From: Limosilactobacillus balticus
Lineage (GTDB): Bacteria; Bacillota; Bacilli; Lactobacillales; Lactobacillaceae
Direction of reading: 5' to 3'
Length of the DNA: 60,532 bases
NCBI RefSeq assembly: GCF_014145615.1
Contig: NZ_JACIVH010000034.1
Span: 1 to 60,532, forward strand
The notes beneath the pieces were generated by a model, which was given only the letters and a program-made list of their open reading frames with translations, searched no databases and was not told where the DNA came from. Of the stretch, positions 1 to 9,081 are shown one piece after another; within the stretch, counting starts at the first letter, position 1; each line of letters begins with the position of its first letter. A program made the translations under genes and the position numbers.

Positions 1-132
1 ATCACATCGTGATTGAAGACCCTACACATTTGATTCGTCGAAACTTTGTTCAGTTTTCAAAGGTCTACCTGTTGGCTAACCAAGCAGCCAATCAACATAT
101 TTATTATAACATGTATCAAGTTGGCTTGTCAA
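1..132 (-). promoter_or_regulatory. rRNA-operon-type promoter and leader, reading off the left edge
   Basis: On the minus strand a perfect -35 TTGACA (127-132) and a -10 TATAAT (103-108) are 18 bp apart. The transcript then runs into TTTGAAAACTGAACAAAG (about 43-60), the box A-like segment typical of lactobacillus rRNA leaders and spacers. A mature rRNA gene would begin left of this window, so none can be annotated. The family identification rests on the leader motif. The rest of the stretch to 355 shows no gene; it is AT-rich spacer between this promoter and the end of the next gene. Confidence 0.6.
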
Positions 133-355
133 GAAGAAATTTTAATTAATTTTGAATTTCTTTTGATCGATAACTCAATCAGCAACTTTATTAATATATC
201 ATGTCATCAATAGGATGTCAACAGCATTTTCAAAAAATGTCATTTGAACTGTGCAACCAATAAATAAGTCTAAGCAGTCGCAAAATTTACTTCATCTCTT
301 ATCGCTGACAGGGATTTCATTATATCTCATCTACAAAGCCTTTGCAAGCATTATT

Positions 356-847
356 TTATTTTTTATGCATATCATTCAAAAATTGTTGAAGGTTTAACTC
401 TTCATTGACTTTTTGGAACGTTTCAGTATTCCAACCATTACTACCCGTAATAACTAGTTTATTGTTATCAAGCGCTGCGGTAAGTGGATTAGTTACATCA
501 TGGTCTTCCAAATTTATAAGGTAGCGTTCTCCGTCTTTACGCCAAGTTAAGCTATCATCTGTGTCCGGATTATTCTTATCAGCATAAACATATCGACCTG
601 TTCCGTTTTCGTTTAAGACAATAGCTGCTCCGTCTTGATCATCTCGATACGATCCAACAACTTTTACAGTTTTAGTTATTTGAGGCGAATTCTTTTTTAC
701 TACTTTATTGTCACGAACTGGATTAAGTTGTTTACTAGCAAACTGTTTATAATTTACCCCTAAAATTCCTAACAAGATTACCAGTAATATGGTAAATGTA
801 ATTAACCCAATATGGTATCGTTTCTTTTTAGAATTTCTCACCATCAT
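356..847 (-). CDS. small single-pass membrane protein with extracellular domain, unknown function
   Basis: This 163-aa protein has a short basic N-terminus, one strongly hydrophobic segment (about residues 13-32) and then a polar domain of about 120 residues that should face outside the cell. The Gly/Asn/Asp-rich middle with 'GTGRYVYADK' suggests a small beta-rich fold. There is no lipobox and no sorting signal. The start is the first of two consecutive ATGs, with AAGGA seven bases upstream. It lies 27 bp after the helicase partner gene on the same strand and is probably the last gene of that transcript, but I cannot say whether it belongs functionally. No family recognised. Confidence 0.6.
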   Translation of the reverse strand: MMVRNSKKKRYHIGLITFTILLVILLGILGVNYKQFASKQLNPVRDNKVVKKNSPQITKTVKVVGSYRDDQDGAAIVLNENGTGRYVYADKNNPDTDDSLTWRKDGERYLINLEDHDVTNPLTAALDNNKLVITGSNGWNTETFQKVNEELNLQQFLNDMHKK

Positions 848-874
848 CCCCCCATCCTTCCTAGTATTATCTCA

Positions 875-1969
875 TCATTTCAGTAAATCTGTCACATCTT
901 TTTTAATTAACCTTTTCTTTTCTTCAAGTTGAATAAATTCCCGAAGATATTTAAAGGGAAAAGGAATTACTGTCAACTGATGAAATCGTACAAAATTCAC
1001 CCTCATCATTTGAAGAAACTTCAAGATGTTTTCGGTCTCAATCGTAGCAAAACCACGCTCATTTAATTTAGTATTAGGTTGAAGTTGCCAGATATGAGAT
1101 GCCTTCGCAATTGACATATTCATATTTTTACTAATAGTTCCTACATTATAGTAAATAACATCCTGATCGTCTTTATCAAAAAAATAATTAATATCCGTTA
1201 ACCCAGAGAGATATTTTTGAACATGGGCTTTTGTTTTTGGCTTCACTTTCAAAACTAGGCCATATTGTTCATATAATTCATCTAATAACAAATTAATTGC
1301 AATTGGACTTAAGATTTTATTCTTCTTCATAAAGTCAAATTCATCTTTTAAGTCATTGATACTAAACGAATTCAGCTCTCTTTTATTAATAATAGAAATG
1401 AGGCTTTGATATTTAGCACTATACTTAGGGTAACTTTTACTTAAGTCATTTAAGGTAGATTTAATCTCCTCTTTTGTTACTGACGAACAATTTTGATGAC
1501 TAATCATTTCGTTGAGATCGTCAAAAAGCTCAGCATTAGGCAAAGTAAAAATATTTTTCCTGTTTAAATTGTAGAAGGTATTAGCAGGAGTTTTAATTAG
1601 GTACTGGGGGTCTGTATTATCAGCACCAATAAATTTTGAGCTTTCTTGTAAATCTAACCGTCTCACCTCAAATTCAATACCATTAATCATTTTAAATAGA
1701 TAGACCGCTTTAGCACCATAAACTTCCTTTACTACTTGATAGAACTCCCATCCTTTCATTGAATCTGGTGAATGATATAGACTTAACCTTCTTCCTTTCA
1801 AATCTTTCTTTATTATCAACTCTTTTAACGAATTAATTAGCGTACTTTTTAAATCCCCCTTCCTAAAGGTATCAATTGTCAAATGCTGCACTATTGCCTG
1901 CTGGTAGTCGGTCGCGTAATTATCTTTAATGTCGTCATGAGTTTGAAAATACTGCTTATTATTAATCAC
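875..1969 (-). CDS. C-terminal part of a split 718-aa helicase-partner protein
   Basis: This frame is the downstream half of a gene broken by a 56-bp tandem duplication. Its N-terminus (from GTG 1969) repeats the last residues of the upstream half, INNKQYFQTHDDI, and then continues into new sequence. Removing one copy of the duplication gives 2157 nt from 875 to 3087, exactly 719 codons, so a single uninterrupted 718-aa frame existed. The GTG start lies inside the duplication and has no visible Shine-Dalgarno, so this half is probably poorly translated. The protein is mixed alpha/beta with no recognised domain. The C-terminal IPFPFKYLREF faintly resembles the end of PIWI-type modules, which is a guess only. 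Confidence 0.6.
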   Translation of the reverse strand: MINNKQYFQTHDDIKDNYATDYQQAIVQHLTIDTFRKGDLKSTLINSLKELIIKKDLKGRRLSLYHSPDSMKGWEFYQVVKEVYGAKAVYLFKMINGIEFEVRRLDLQESSKFIGADNTDPQYLIKTPANTFYNLNRKNIFTLPNAELFDDLNEMISHQNCSSVTKEEIKSTLNDLSKSYPKYSAKYQSLISIINKRELNSFSINDLKDEFDFMKKNKILSPIAINLLLDELYEQYGLVLKVKPKTKAHVQKYLSGLTDINYFFDKDDQDVIYYNVGTISKNMNMSIAKASHIWQLQPNTKLNERGFATIETENILKFLQMMRVNFVRFHQLTVIPFPFKYLREFIQLEEKKRLIKKDVTDLLK

Positions 1970-2039
1970 AACTAGATTATATCAATGTCGTCATGAGTTT
2001 GAAAATACTGCTTATTATTAATCACAACTAGATTATATC
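1928..2039. repeat. perfect 56-bp tandem duplication (1928-1983 and 1984-2039)
   Basis: Two identical, directly adjacent 56-bp copies begin AATGTCGTCATGAG and end GATTATATC. The flanking bases differ (T1927 versus C1983, and A1984 versus C2040), which fixes the unit length at 56. Because 56 is not a multiple of three, the duplication shifts the reading frame of the minus-strand gene and creates the stop at 1972-1974. Confidence 0.97.
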
Positions 2040-3087
2040 CAAATTTATCTTCAACGGTCTGTCTAATATTGACTTTAACTGTTGGTAGAAGCCGAACCAA
2101 TGCGGCCTTAATATCTTCTATCCTTTCATCCCCCACAATCCGGTTATCGATTAAGTTTAACTGGTTCTTCGCAAAGAATTCTTCGATGTGCTTATCTAAC
2201 CGATTCCCCCATTCAGTTTGTGATAGCCGTCCTAAAAGTTGTTTTGCTGTATCTACTTTTTCAAATTTTAATTCAGAAAAATACTCTCTAAAAGCTGAAT
2301 TAAAAACACTTACCAAGTTATACAAGTGATAAAACTTAGTTGACTGTACTTGATTTAATTTACCATCTGACCAAAATAGCATTTGGCGCGGCTTATCTTT
2401 AGGATATAAAGGAGCATTAATAAAGCAATTTTCGGTATTTAAGTTCTTATTATATTTATTTACCTGCTTTATTTGCCATTTTTTCAAATCAATATCAAAC
2501 CATGGCGCATTGTTAAGACTTTTCCTCTCCATGTTATTAAACAAACTAATTCCATGTTCCTTAAAACTTTTAACTTTAGTAAACCGTGAAGTTGATAAAA
2601 ACAAGTTACAATCATTACCAACCACTAACCTTGTTAGATCAAGGTAAATTTTTTGAGTAAGATGTGGCTTCGACGGTGTGAGAAAAAGATTACCAAGCAT
2701 CCCCGTTCCCTTAATTCCATAGAAGGGTAACATATTAAAAAATAGTCGTAGGATGACGGCTTTATCTAAAGAAGAGACTGCTTTCTCATCTAATTTTGAC
2801 ACCCTAAAAGTATGCTGACTATACTTCTCAATTGTTGCCCTTATCTCTTGAACATTTACCGCTGACTTTTTAGCGATTAAATATAAACGATATACATTCT
2901 TTTGGATTTTCTTCCCCGTTAGCGCATTAATATATAAGTTATTTTCTACATCGATATTAATGCTAAAAATTCTTCTTGGAATAAAACGTTGCTCTTCTAA
3001 ATTTTGATCAACTGAATATATATCATAGCTAGTCAGAATTTTGTGAGTATCAATATCAAATTTAGCAAGCTGATTAGTTGTTATCAT
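1972..3087 (-). CDS. N-terminal part of a split 718-aa helicase-partner protein
   Basis: This is the upstream half (371 aa) of the gene described at 875-1969. It begins 12 bp after the helicase stop, so the two are almost certainly co-transcribed. Only the last few residues (DIDII) arise from the shifted second copy of the duplication; the rest is native. The sequence is rich in Asn, Lys and aromatic residues. It has no signal peptide or membrane segment and no recognised motif. A truncated product would lack nearly half the protein and may be inactive. Function unknown; position suggests it works with the helicase-nuclease, possibly in defence against foreign DNA. Confidence 0.65.
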   Translation of the reverse strand: MITTNQLAKFDIDTHKILTSYDIYSVDQNLEEQRFIPRRIFSINIDVENNLYINALTGKKIQKNVYRLYLIAKKSAVNVQEIRATIEKYSQHTFRVSKLDEKAVSSLDKAVILRLFFNMLPFYGIKGTGMLGNLFLTPSKPHLTQKIYLDLTRLVVGNDCNLFLSTSRFTKVKSFKEHGISLFNNMERKSLNNAPWFDIDLKKWQIKQVNKYNKNLNTENCFINAPLYPKDKPRQMLFWSDGKLNQVQSTKFYHLYNLVSVFNSAFREYFSELKFEKVDTAKQLLGRLSQTEWGNRLDKHIEEFFAKNQLNLIDNRIVGDERIEDIKAALVRLLPTVKVNIRQTVEDKFGYNLVVINNKQYFQTHDDIDII

Positions 3088-3099
3088 TTCTGTCTCCTT

Positions 3100-6000
3100 T
3101 TATTCAAAATAATCCAATAAATTTTTCGCAAATTGACTGTTAAGTTTCCCGTCAGCTAAAAACATACTAGGGCATGTAAAGAACTGTTGATCCGATTGTG
3201 GAGTGATCAATTTTTGTTCATATTTACTATTAGGTTTAAGTTGGCGGAAATTAATAAAGTATACTGGATTATTCTCTGTACAATTAGCCAGTTTTAGGCG
3301 GGCCTTCTTAAATACTTCTGCTTGTTCAGTGGCATTAGTGATCTCATTATAATCTTTGATATCAACAAAAACTTTCTTCTTATCCTTTGTTTGCAGGTAG
3401 CAATCAAATAATTCAAATTCATTGTCTGCCATTGAATAAACCTTAATCCCTAAGTATTTACAAATAACTTTAAATACTTCTTCACTTAAAGCTGGACGAT
3501 AAAAATTATTAAATATTCCTGGCAATAATTGATAATGGTGTGGCTTTTCAAAATCATGATAGTAACCTAATAAGTCAAGTTCTTCTTTGAGCCAAGGGTT
3601 TGCTTCATATATCCGATTTAAAGTCTTTCCATAGTGGACAAAGTCAAATTGATGCTGGTTATAGCGTTGAATTGGAACAGTGTCAATAGCCAGTAACCAA
3701 TTATAGTCACCATCGATAGCAAAGTAATATTTATTGACTGCTTTTTCGAATTGCCAATGGAGACGCTGAATAGTTGCAGAGGCATCATCACCAAACGGAT
3801 ACTTCAATATCATTTCACGTAATCTTTGCCACATCTCTTTTGTCCCTTGCCGGTCTTCTTGCAATTGAGATGGCAACCAAACCGTAAAACGATATTGGAT
3901 TTCATTAGCCATATTGAGCTTTTCATAAAGTAGCCTTGCTTTTTCTTTTTTAAGTTCCGCTTCTATCTCAGAAATATCAGCTAATACTGCTGCCATTTCT
4001 AAAGTAGTTCGTTTATTATTCAAATAGTCGCTTACAAGATTCTTTTTTGCGGCATTATCTATTAGGATCAGGGGGCAGCTACTCTTGATATTGGTCCGTG
4101 CCATTCTCCCTAAAGCTTGCTCAATATAAACACCCCCAGCAATTTTTACTGGTTGCAAATCATTTTGCCGATAATTATTTACTGGGCCACCATTTATATA
4201 GGCATATAAATTTTTCCGATAAGTTGCCCTCGTAATATGACCATTTCCATATAAGGCATCTTGTTCACCGATTATGTGTAACATTTTCTTTATCAAAAAC
4301 TGTTCGTCGCCTCTGCCAATCCAAGTGGCGATATGAGTAGGAGCTTCAAGGTATTCGCCATCAATGTCTTTAGATAAATTTTGTTTGCCGATTATTACTC
4401 CATTTTTACTTTTGACTAGCTCTGTTAATGTTTCCGCATCAATTGAGTAATGAAGATTAATCCCTCTTCCCAAAGCAGCATAAGTGGTTACCATAATGTT
4501 AAGCTTGCCGTTTGTCCAATCCTTTTTTATTAGGGGAATCTTTTGCTGAGCATTTTGAGCATCAACAACTGTTAAGGAAACCTTCCCCATTCCTATCGCC
4601 TTTAAACATAACTTGTACCAATGTAATAACTCTTCGCTAACTTTCTTATTTTTAAATAATACATATGCTGGATTAAGAGGGCGCTCATTATAAAATTTTG
4701 CAAACGTAATAAGCGCTTGCACTGTTTTTAGGTTCCGCAAAAGAGTAAAACTCACTTGGCCATCTCCCGCTAACGAAATTACATCATTAGGTCTTAACCC
4801 TTCTTCTTCTGGATATACAGTAAAGAGTTCAGCAGGAATACGGTTAACCTTAAGCACCCTTTGTAAAAGGTCTTTTGCAAAAATAGTGTCTTGTCCTTTA
4901 ATCGGTAAGTCAACATTCGTAATTGAGACATTAATTCCGGCTCTTCTTTCTGCTGCCAAATAATCTTTATTTTCTTTATCTAGCTCTTTCTCCAACTGCG
5001 TCGACAATTGATAATTATTCTTCACATGCGCTTCAATCCACTGATAATCAAAATTGTTTAACATCGTTGGGCTTTTAGCGGTCGCCGACAAACCATATAC
5101 GTGCCATTTATTTGCTAAAAATGCCAGGAGCCTTTCAGCACTAAAGTTGGAATGATACCAATAAACGTGATCACCAAATGCTTTATCGTCATTACTCATT
5201 ATCTGTAAGTATTCATAGCCATTTGCGTAAATACTTTGGTTGTCACCAAACAATCTCTCAGTCGTCAAATCAAATCTTCCTGTTATCCCATCTTCAAGAC
5301 GACTTAATATATATGTGGTTTTATCTTCTTCATTGCTTTCATCTAAAATACTCCGGATGATATAGGCGGTTGCCTCATTTGCCGTCCAGTCTTTTCTTTC
5401 AGCTCTGGTTACGTTTTGACCGATTTTCTGCACGTTTTTGACGAAAAACCGAATTAACTTTTGCAAATGCTTTAAAACTTGCGAAAGCCTCAGTTCACCA
5501 TGTTGATATAATGCTTTATCAGACTTAATCAAATTTAACTGTTGTTTAGGATCTGATTGAATGACTAAATACCTTTCAGCTTCTGTCTTACCTAACAGTT
5601 GGTTTTGCATCCCAAGATTAAAGATAAAGCGTTGGTTTCCATTCCTTAACGAATCGTCAAGCTTGACGCGATATAATAAGTTTAGATTTTTATAAGTATC
5701 ACACATTTTTTGCTGCATAACTTTTAGAATATCTTTATTATCGTTATTACCATTTATCCCCGGCGCATCAATAATCTGCTGTGGTAAAGTTGTCATACAG
5801 TCGTTTACTTTTATGATTATTCTTCGGTAAATATGAAACAAATCAAGACGGTCCCTAAATGCCAAATCACTTTTGTCAGTAATCTGGTCGATGATGAAAT
5901 CATTCCAATCTTCTTTGATCTCATCGACCTCATCCATAATTAAGTGAACCTTTTTCTGAGAAAAGGCGGCCCAGGTATGCATTGTACTGGCTTTAGGAGT

Positions 6001-6705
6001 TTTAATAAGGGTGAGAAATTTCCTACTTGTCATAAAGACAACCCGTTTCTCTTTTAATTTAAGTTCAGGAAACATCTTGAATACCCATGGAATGTTTGCA
6101 GTTATTTCCTCTAAGATATAATTGTTACTAATCTTTTTAGAAAGGGACTTCTTCTTAATATCTCTAACTAAATTCTTTTTCAAAAGCGGAACTGCTTTAC
6201 TGAAATCTTCATCATCTATATGTTTATTTTGAGAAAAGTGGAGACCTTTTTGAAAGAAATAAAATTGATACCTCTTCATTGCTTTTTTCAATGTTTCGGC
6301 AAATAATGGATAACGGTGTTTAAACGGTGATAAAAAATTCGTGACTCTAGAAGAAATACTATCAATGTCAGTCGGTGCAAGCCCCTTAAAGAGCACTTTA
6401 TTTAAATAATCACTAACTTCATCAACTTCAGATTTAAGTAAGATGACATTATGCTCAACAAAATGTTTATCTTTTCCTTTTTCTTCTAATTGGTTAGCTA
6501 ATCCCCGCCATGCTTCGTCTCGATTCTGTCTGCTAGGAGTTATGTAGATAATGACATCGGAGTTCTTACTTTTCATTAGCATATCCGTTACCCACTGCAG
6601 AGCACCCGTTGTTTTCCCAGAGCCAGTTCGATTTTCAAATAATGCTAAACCTGGAAGCTGCTTTTCAGCAATTTCATTAAACAGCTTAACCGTTAAATTC
6701 TCCAT
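3100..6705 (-). CDS. large SF2 helicase with C-terminal PD-(D/E)xK-like nuclease segment
   Basis: About 1201 aa. Helicase motifs appear in order: Walker A GSGKTT near residue 30, Walker B-type DEVDE near 260, motif III-like LSAT near 540, and motif VI-like QALGRMART near 865. Near residues 1100-1117 the pattern FDCYL..VFVDIKDY fits the acidic and D-x-K core of a PD-(D/E)xK nuclease; this assignment is inferred. ATG 6705 is preferred over GTG 6711 because AGGGGG lies nine bases upstream. Known helicase-nuclease fusions act in phage defence, restriction or repair. It is the first gene of a three-gene minus-strand cassette. I do not recognise a named system. Confidence 0.75.
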   Translation of the reverse strand: MENLTVKLFNEIAEKQLPGLALFENRTGSGKTTGALQWVTDMLMKSKNSDVIIYITPSRQNRDEAWRGLANQLEEKGKDKHFVEHNVILLKSEVDEVSDYLNKVLFKGLAPTDIDSISSRVTNFLSPFKHRYPLFAETLKKAMKRYQFYFFQKGLHFSQNKHIDDEDFSKAVPLLKKNLVRDIKKKSLSKKISNNYILEEITANIPWVFKMFPELKLKEKRVVFMTSRKFLTLIKTPKASTMHTWAAFSQKKVHLIMDEVDEIKEDWNDFIIDQITDKSDLAFRDRLDLFHIYRRIIIKVNDCMTTLPQQIIDAPGINGNNDNKDILKVMQQKMCDTYKNLNLLYRVKLDDSLRNGNQRFIFNLGMQNQLLGKTEAERYLVIQSDPKQQLNLIKSDKALYQHGELRLSQVLKHLQKLIRFFVKNVQKIGQNVTRAERKDWTANEATAYIIRSILDESNEEDKTTYILSRLEDGITGRFDLTTERLFGDNQSIYANGYEYLQIMSNDDKAFGDHVYWYHSNFSAERLLAFLANKWHVYGLSATAKSPTMLNNFDYQWIEAHVKNNYQLSTQLEKELDKENKDYLAAERRAGINVSITNVDLPIKGQDTIFAKDLLQRVLKVNRIPAELFTVYPEEEGLRPNDVISLAGDGQVSFTLLRNLKTVQALITFAKFYNERPLNPAYVLFKNKKVSEELLHWYKLCLKAIGMGKVSLTVVDAQNAQQKIPLIKKDWTNGKLNIMVTTYAALGRGINLHYSIDAETLTELVKSKNGVIIGKQNLSKDIDGEYLEAPTHIATWIGRGDEQFLIKKMLHIIGEQDALYGNGHITRATYRKNLYAYINGGPVNNYRQNDLQPVKIAGGVYIEQALGRMARTNIKSSCPLILIDNAAKKNLVSDYLNNKRTTLEMAAVLADISEIEAELKKEKARLLYEKLNMANEIQYRFTVWLPSQLQEDRQGTKEMWQRLREMILKYPFGDDASATIQRLHWQFEKAVNKYYFAIDGDYNWLLAIDTVPIQRYNQHQFDFVHYGKTLNRIYEANPWLKEELDLLGYYHDFEKPHHYQLLPGIFNNFYRPALSEEVFKVICKYLGIKVYSMADNEFELFDCYLQTKDKKKVFVDIKDYNEITNATEQAEVFKKARLKLANCTENNPVYFINFRQLKPNSKYEQKLITPQSDQQFFTCPSMFLADGKLNSQFAKNLLDYFE

Positions 6706-6721
6706 TGGCACTATCCCCCTT

Positions 6722-6766
6722 CAAAAAAGCAAAAAGGGGCTCCTTGCTGATCAAAGAGTCTCCCGA
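6722..6766 (-). terminator. rho-independent terminator after the secreted phosphatase gene
   Basis: On the minus strand a GGGAGACTC...GAGCCCC hairpin (6736-6764, with an internal loop) is followed by a T-rich tract (TTTTTGCTTTTTT). It separates the phosphatase gene from the helicase cassette. Confidence 0.55.
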
Positions 6767-6819
6767 ATAATAATTTGATAATTGCAAAAAATCTATGTGT
6801 TGCTGAAAGATAATTCATT

Positions 6820-7656
6820 TTACTTATTTGCTGCTATTTTCTTGCCCTTATTTACATAGTGAAGCGTACCAATTGGACCATCAACGTGAAGTTTACCATT
6901 CTTATAAACAAGTTTGGTTACTGCCGCATTCTGCATTGGCTTTCCATCATATTTTTTAGAAATGGTTGAAAGATATTCATTAATTGACATTCCGGAACTA
7001 ACGACTAAGACATTGCCGCCACCTTGTTTTTGAGTCGTTTTTGCAATGTGAAGCAATTCGGAATTCATCCGTTTTTGAACCTGAGCTGAGCTTTCTGCCC
7101 GATCGCTCTTAGCCAACTTGGTATTTTGCGAATTGTCCATATCAAGTTTATGGTAGGCATCTTGGAGCTTATTCCAGTAATCTTTGCCAGTTGCTTGCTG
7201 GAACTGCTTGCCATCTTGATAACCATAAACATTAGCAATCTTCTGGTTATCAGCTTCAATACTATCTCCTTCAAAGCTCCCATATCCGCCTTCACGTAAC
7301 ATTGGTGTGGTCGTAATCTTTGTATTTGGATTGGCAGAATACTTCAATGCTTGTTGTGCAGTAACTTCTTGCCGGGTTAAGTTACCTGTGTAGGCATGCT
7401 TAAATTTAATTCCCTTTAATCCATAGCCCAAATCATTAGCAACGGTAATCCCATTTTTAGTTAATGGGAAATCACTCGATCCTTGTACCCGTTGCATTAC
7501 ATTACCAGTAGTTTCTCCGTGACGTGTAAGATAGATTGTTACCTGCTTATCATTAGAGGCTGCATAGGTAGTAGCTGGAACTGCCGTCATCGCAGAGCTC
7601 CCTAATAGTAAACCTGATAAAACAGCACACATTACTGTTAATTTTTTGAATTTCAT
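6820..7656 (-). CDS. secreted histidine-phosphatase (phosphoglycerate mutase-like) protein
   Basis: 278 aa. An N-terminal signal peptide (basic KFKK, hydrophobic core, Ala-rich cleavage region near residue 33) indicates export. The mature protein opens with the phosphohistidine motif LTRHGE (about residues 46-51), diagnostic of the histidine phosphatase superfamily, and has LREGGYGSFEGD in the middle. The usual second catalytic histidine (VSHG) is replaced: the sequence reads VVSSGMS. It may therefore be weakly active or use another residue. There is no anchor motif, so it is probably released or cell-associated. Substrate unknown. It is transcribed alone from its own promoter and ends at a terminator. 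Confidence 0.8.
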   Translation of the reverse strand: MKFKKLTVMCAVLSGLLLGSSAMTAVPATTYAASNDKQVTIYLTRHGETTGNVMQRVQGSSDFPLTKNGITVANDLGYGLKGIKFKHAYTGNLTRQEVTAQQALKYSANPNTKITTTPMLREGGYGSFEGDSIEADNQKIANVYGYQDGKQFQQATGKDYWNKLQDAYHKLDMDNSQNTKLAKSDRAESSAQVQKRMNSELLHIAKTTQKQGGGNVLVVSSGMSINEYLSTISKKYDGKPMQNAAVTKLVYKNGKLHVDGPIGTLHYVNKGKKIAANK

Positions 7657-7700
7657 TAAACTTTCTCCAATTCTTATCAGATTCTTTCAGCAACATCCTT

Positions 7701-7729
7701 ATTTTACACATTTTTGTAAGCGTATTCAA
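7701..7729 (-). promoter_or_regulatory. promoter of the secreted histidine-phosphatase gene
   Basis: Minus-strand TTGAAT (7724-7729) and TAAAAT (7701-7706) are separated by 17 bp, about 45 bp upstream of the start codon. Confidence 0.5.
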
Positions 7730-7819
7730 TAACATTTTTGTCAAATCTCAAGAATAAGCATTAGCAGCTACTCTTTTCTTTTTCCCTAAAAGAATTACAA
7801 TGATCGTGAGGTGATAAGA

Positions 7820-8524
7820 ATGAAAATTCTTGTAACGAAAAATAAAGAAGAAGCAAGCCAAAAAGCTTTTAAACTTCTTCAAACAGATATTATAAACGGC
7901 GCCCAGGTACTTGGTCTCGCAACAGGAAGTTCTCCACTAGGCCTTTATCAAAAGATGACTAGTAGTTCAGTTGATTATTCCAGCCTTATTTCTATTAATC
8001 TTGACGAATATGTCGGTCTTAAACCAACTGATCCGCAAAGTTACCATTACTTTATGGAGCATCATCTTTTCGCTCAAAAGCCATTTGCCAAAAGTTTTAT
8101 TCCAGATGGCAGTAATCTGAACGCCACTGAAGTAATTAATCACTATAATCAGATTTTGGCTACTTATCCTATTGATACGCAAATTTTAGGAATTGGCAAT
8201 AATGGTCATATTGGTTTTAATGAACCTGGAACTCCCTTTGATAGCCAAACCCATAAAGTAAAGTTGACCCTTGCTACTATCAATGCCAACGCGCGCTTTT
8301 TTACTTCAAGCAAGGACGTACCAACAGAAGCCTACACAATGGGAATTGGTTCAATCATAAAAGCAAAACATATCATTTTACTCGCGTTTGGTGAGCAAAA
8401 AGCAGACGCAATCAACAAAATGATCAACGGTAAAGTCACGACTGCTGTTCCGGCATCAGCCCTCCAACAGCATCCAAACATAACAGTGATTCTTGATAAA
8501 CAAGCAGCTAGTAAACTAGCTTAA
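7820..8524 (+). CDS. nagB: glucosamine-6-phosphate deaminase
   Basis: 234 aa, the usual NagB length. It converts glucosamine-6-phosphate to fructose-6-phosphate and ammonia, feeding amino sugars into glycolysis in the cytoplasm. Diagnostic stretches are [13 protein letters not shown] near the N-terminus, NLDEYVGL, and [14 protein letters not shown] in the middle, which hold the phosphate-binding and catalytic Asp/His/Glu residues of the family. The real start is ATG 7820: the in-frame GTG at 7811 lies within the Shine-Dalgarno GAGGTG. The gene stands alone on the plus strand, divergent from the phosphatase gene, and overlaps the fic stop codon by 4 bp. Confidence 0.95.
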   Translation: MKILVTKNKEEASQKAFKLLQTDIINGAQVLGLATGSSPLGLYQKMTSSSVDYSSLISINLDEYVGLKPTDPQSYHYFMEHHLFAQKPFAKSFIPDGSNLNATEVINHYNQILATYPIDTQILGIGNNGHIGFNEPGTPFDSQTHKVKLTLATINANARFFTSSKDVPTEAYTMGIGSIIKAKHIILLAFGEQKADAINKMINGKVTTAVPASALQQHPNITVILDKQAASKLA

Positions 8525-9081
8525 CCAGCACTTTTCTGTAAAGCCATGGTCTTAGCAATAATACCGACATCTGATTGGTTTAATCCGGCAATCATTTCCG
8601 CGTTATCTGCTGGGTAATCAATTACCTGACCATGATGAAGGGCAATTAACTGAATGAATAATTTAGTTGACCGGCCATTCCCTTCACGAAACGGATGAAT
8701 ATAATTTATATCATTTAAGAGAGCAGCATAATCCTCAATAGTAGGCTGCTTTTTCTTATTCAATCGCCAAATTTCATCATTAATATATTTAATTGCATTA
8801 TCAAAGCGACCATATTCCAAAAAATCAAAACCTGCCTTTGAAATATAGTAGTTTCGTAACTTACCCGCCCAGTCATAAAGCCAACCAAAAAGGAATTTGT
8901 TAATTGTCTGCAAATCTTCAAAGCTCTTAATTTTCGGTTGTTGTTGAAGAAGGGCCACTTCCCTTTCTGCTACACCACGATACTCAATTAAGCTTAATTC
9001 ATCCGCGTTTTTAATTGCAAACTTATTGCGGAGGGTTCCATTATCATATAAAAATTTTGCTTGAAGTTCTTCATCAGTCAT
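8521..9081 (-). CDS. fic: Fic-domain protein, probable AMP-transferase toxin
   Basis: About 186 aa. The Fic signature [10 protein letters not shown] is complete (catalytic His, the Arg/Gly/Asn loop), so the protein should be catalytically competent. Members of this family usually transfer AMP from ATP to target proteins. ATG 9081 is preferred because GGTG lies about six bases upstream; ATG 9087 and TTG 9105 are also in frame. No inhibitory S/TxxxE(G/N) helix is visible in the protein itself; it is found in the upstream gene instead, which fits a class I FicTA pair. The start overlaps the antitoxin stop by 8 bp, indicating translational coupling. Confidence 0.85.
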   Translation of the reverse strand: MTDEELQAKFLYDNGTLRNKFAIKNADELSLIEYRGVAEREVALLQQQPKIKSFEDLQTINKFLFGWLYDWAGKLRNYYISKAGFDFLEYGRFDNAIKYINDEIWRLNKKKQPTIEDYAALLNDINYIHPFREGNGRSTKLFIQLIALHHGQVIDYPADNAEMIAGLNQSDVGIIAKTMALQKSAG

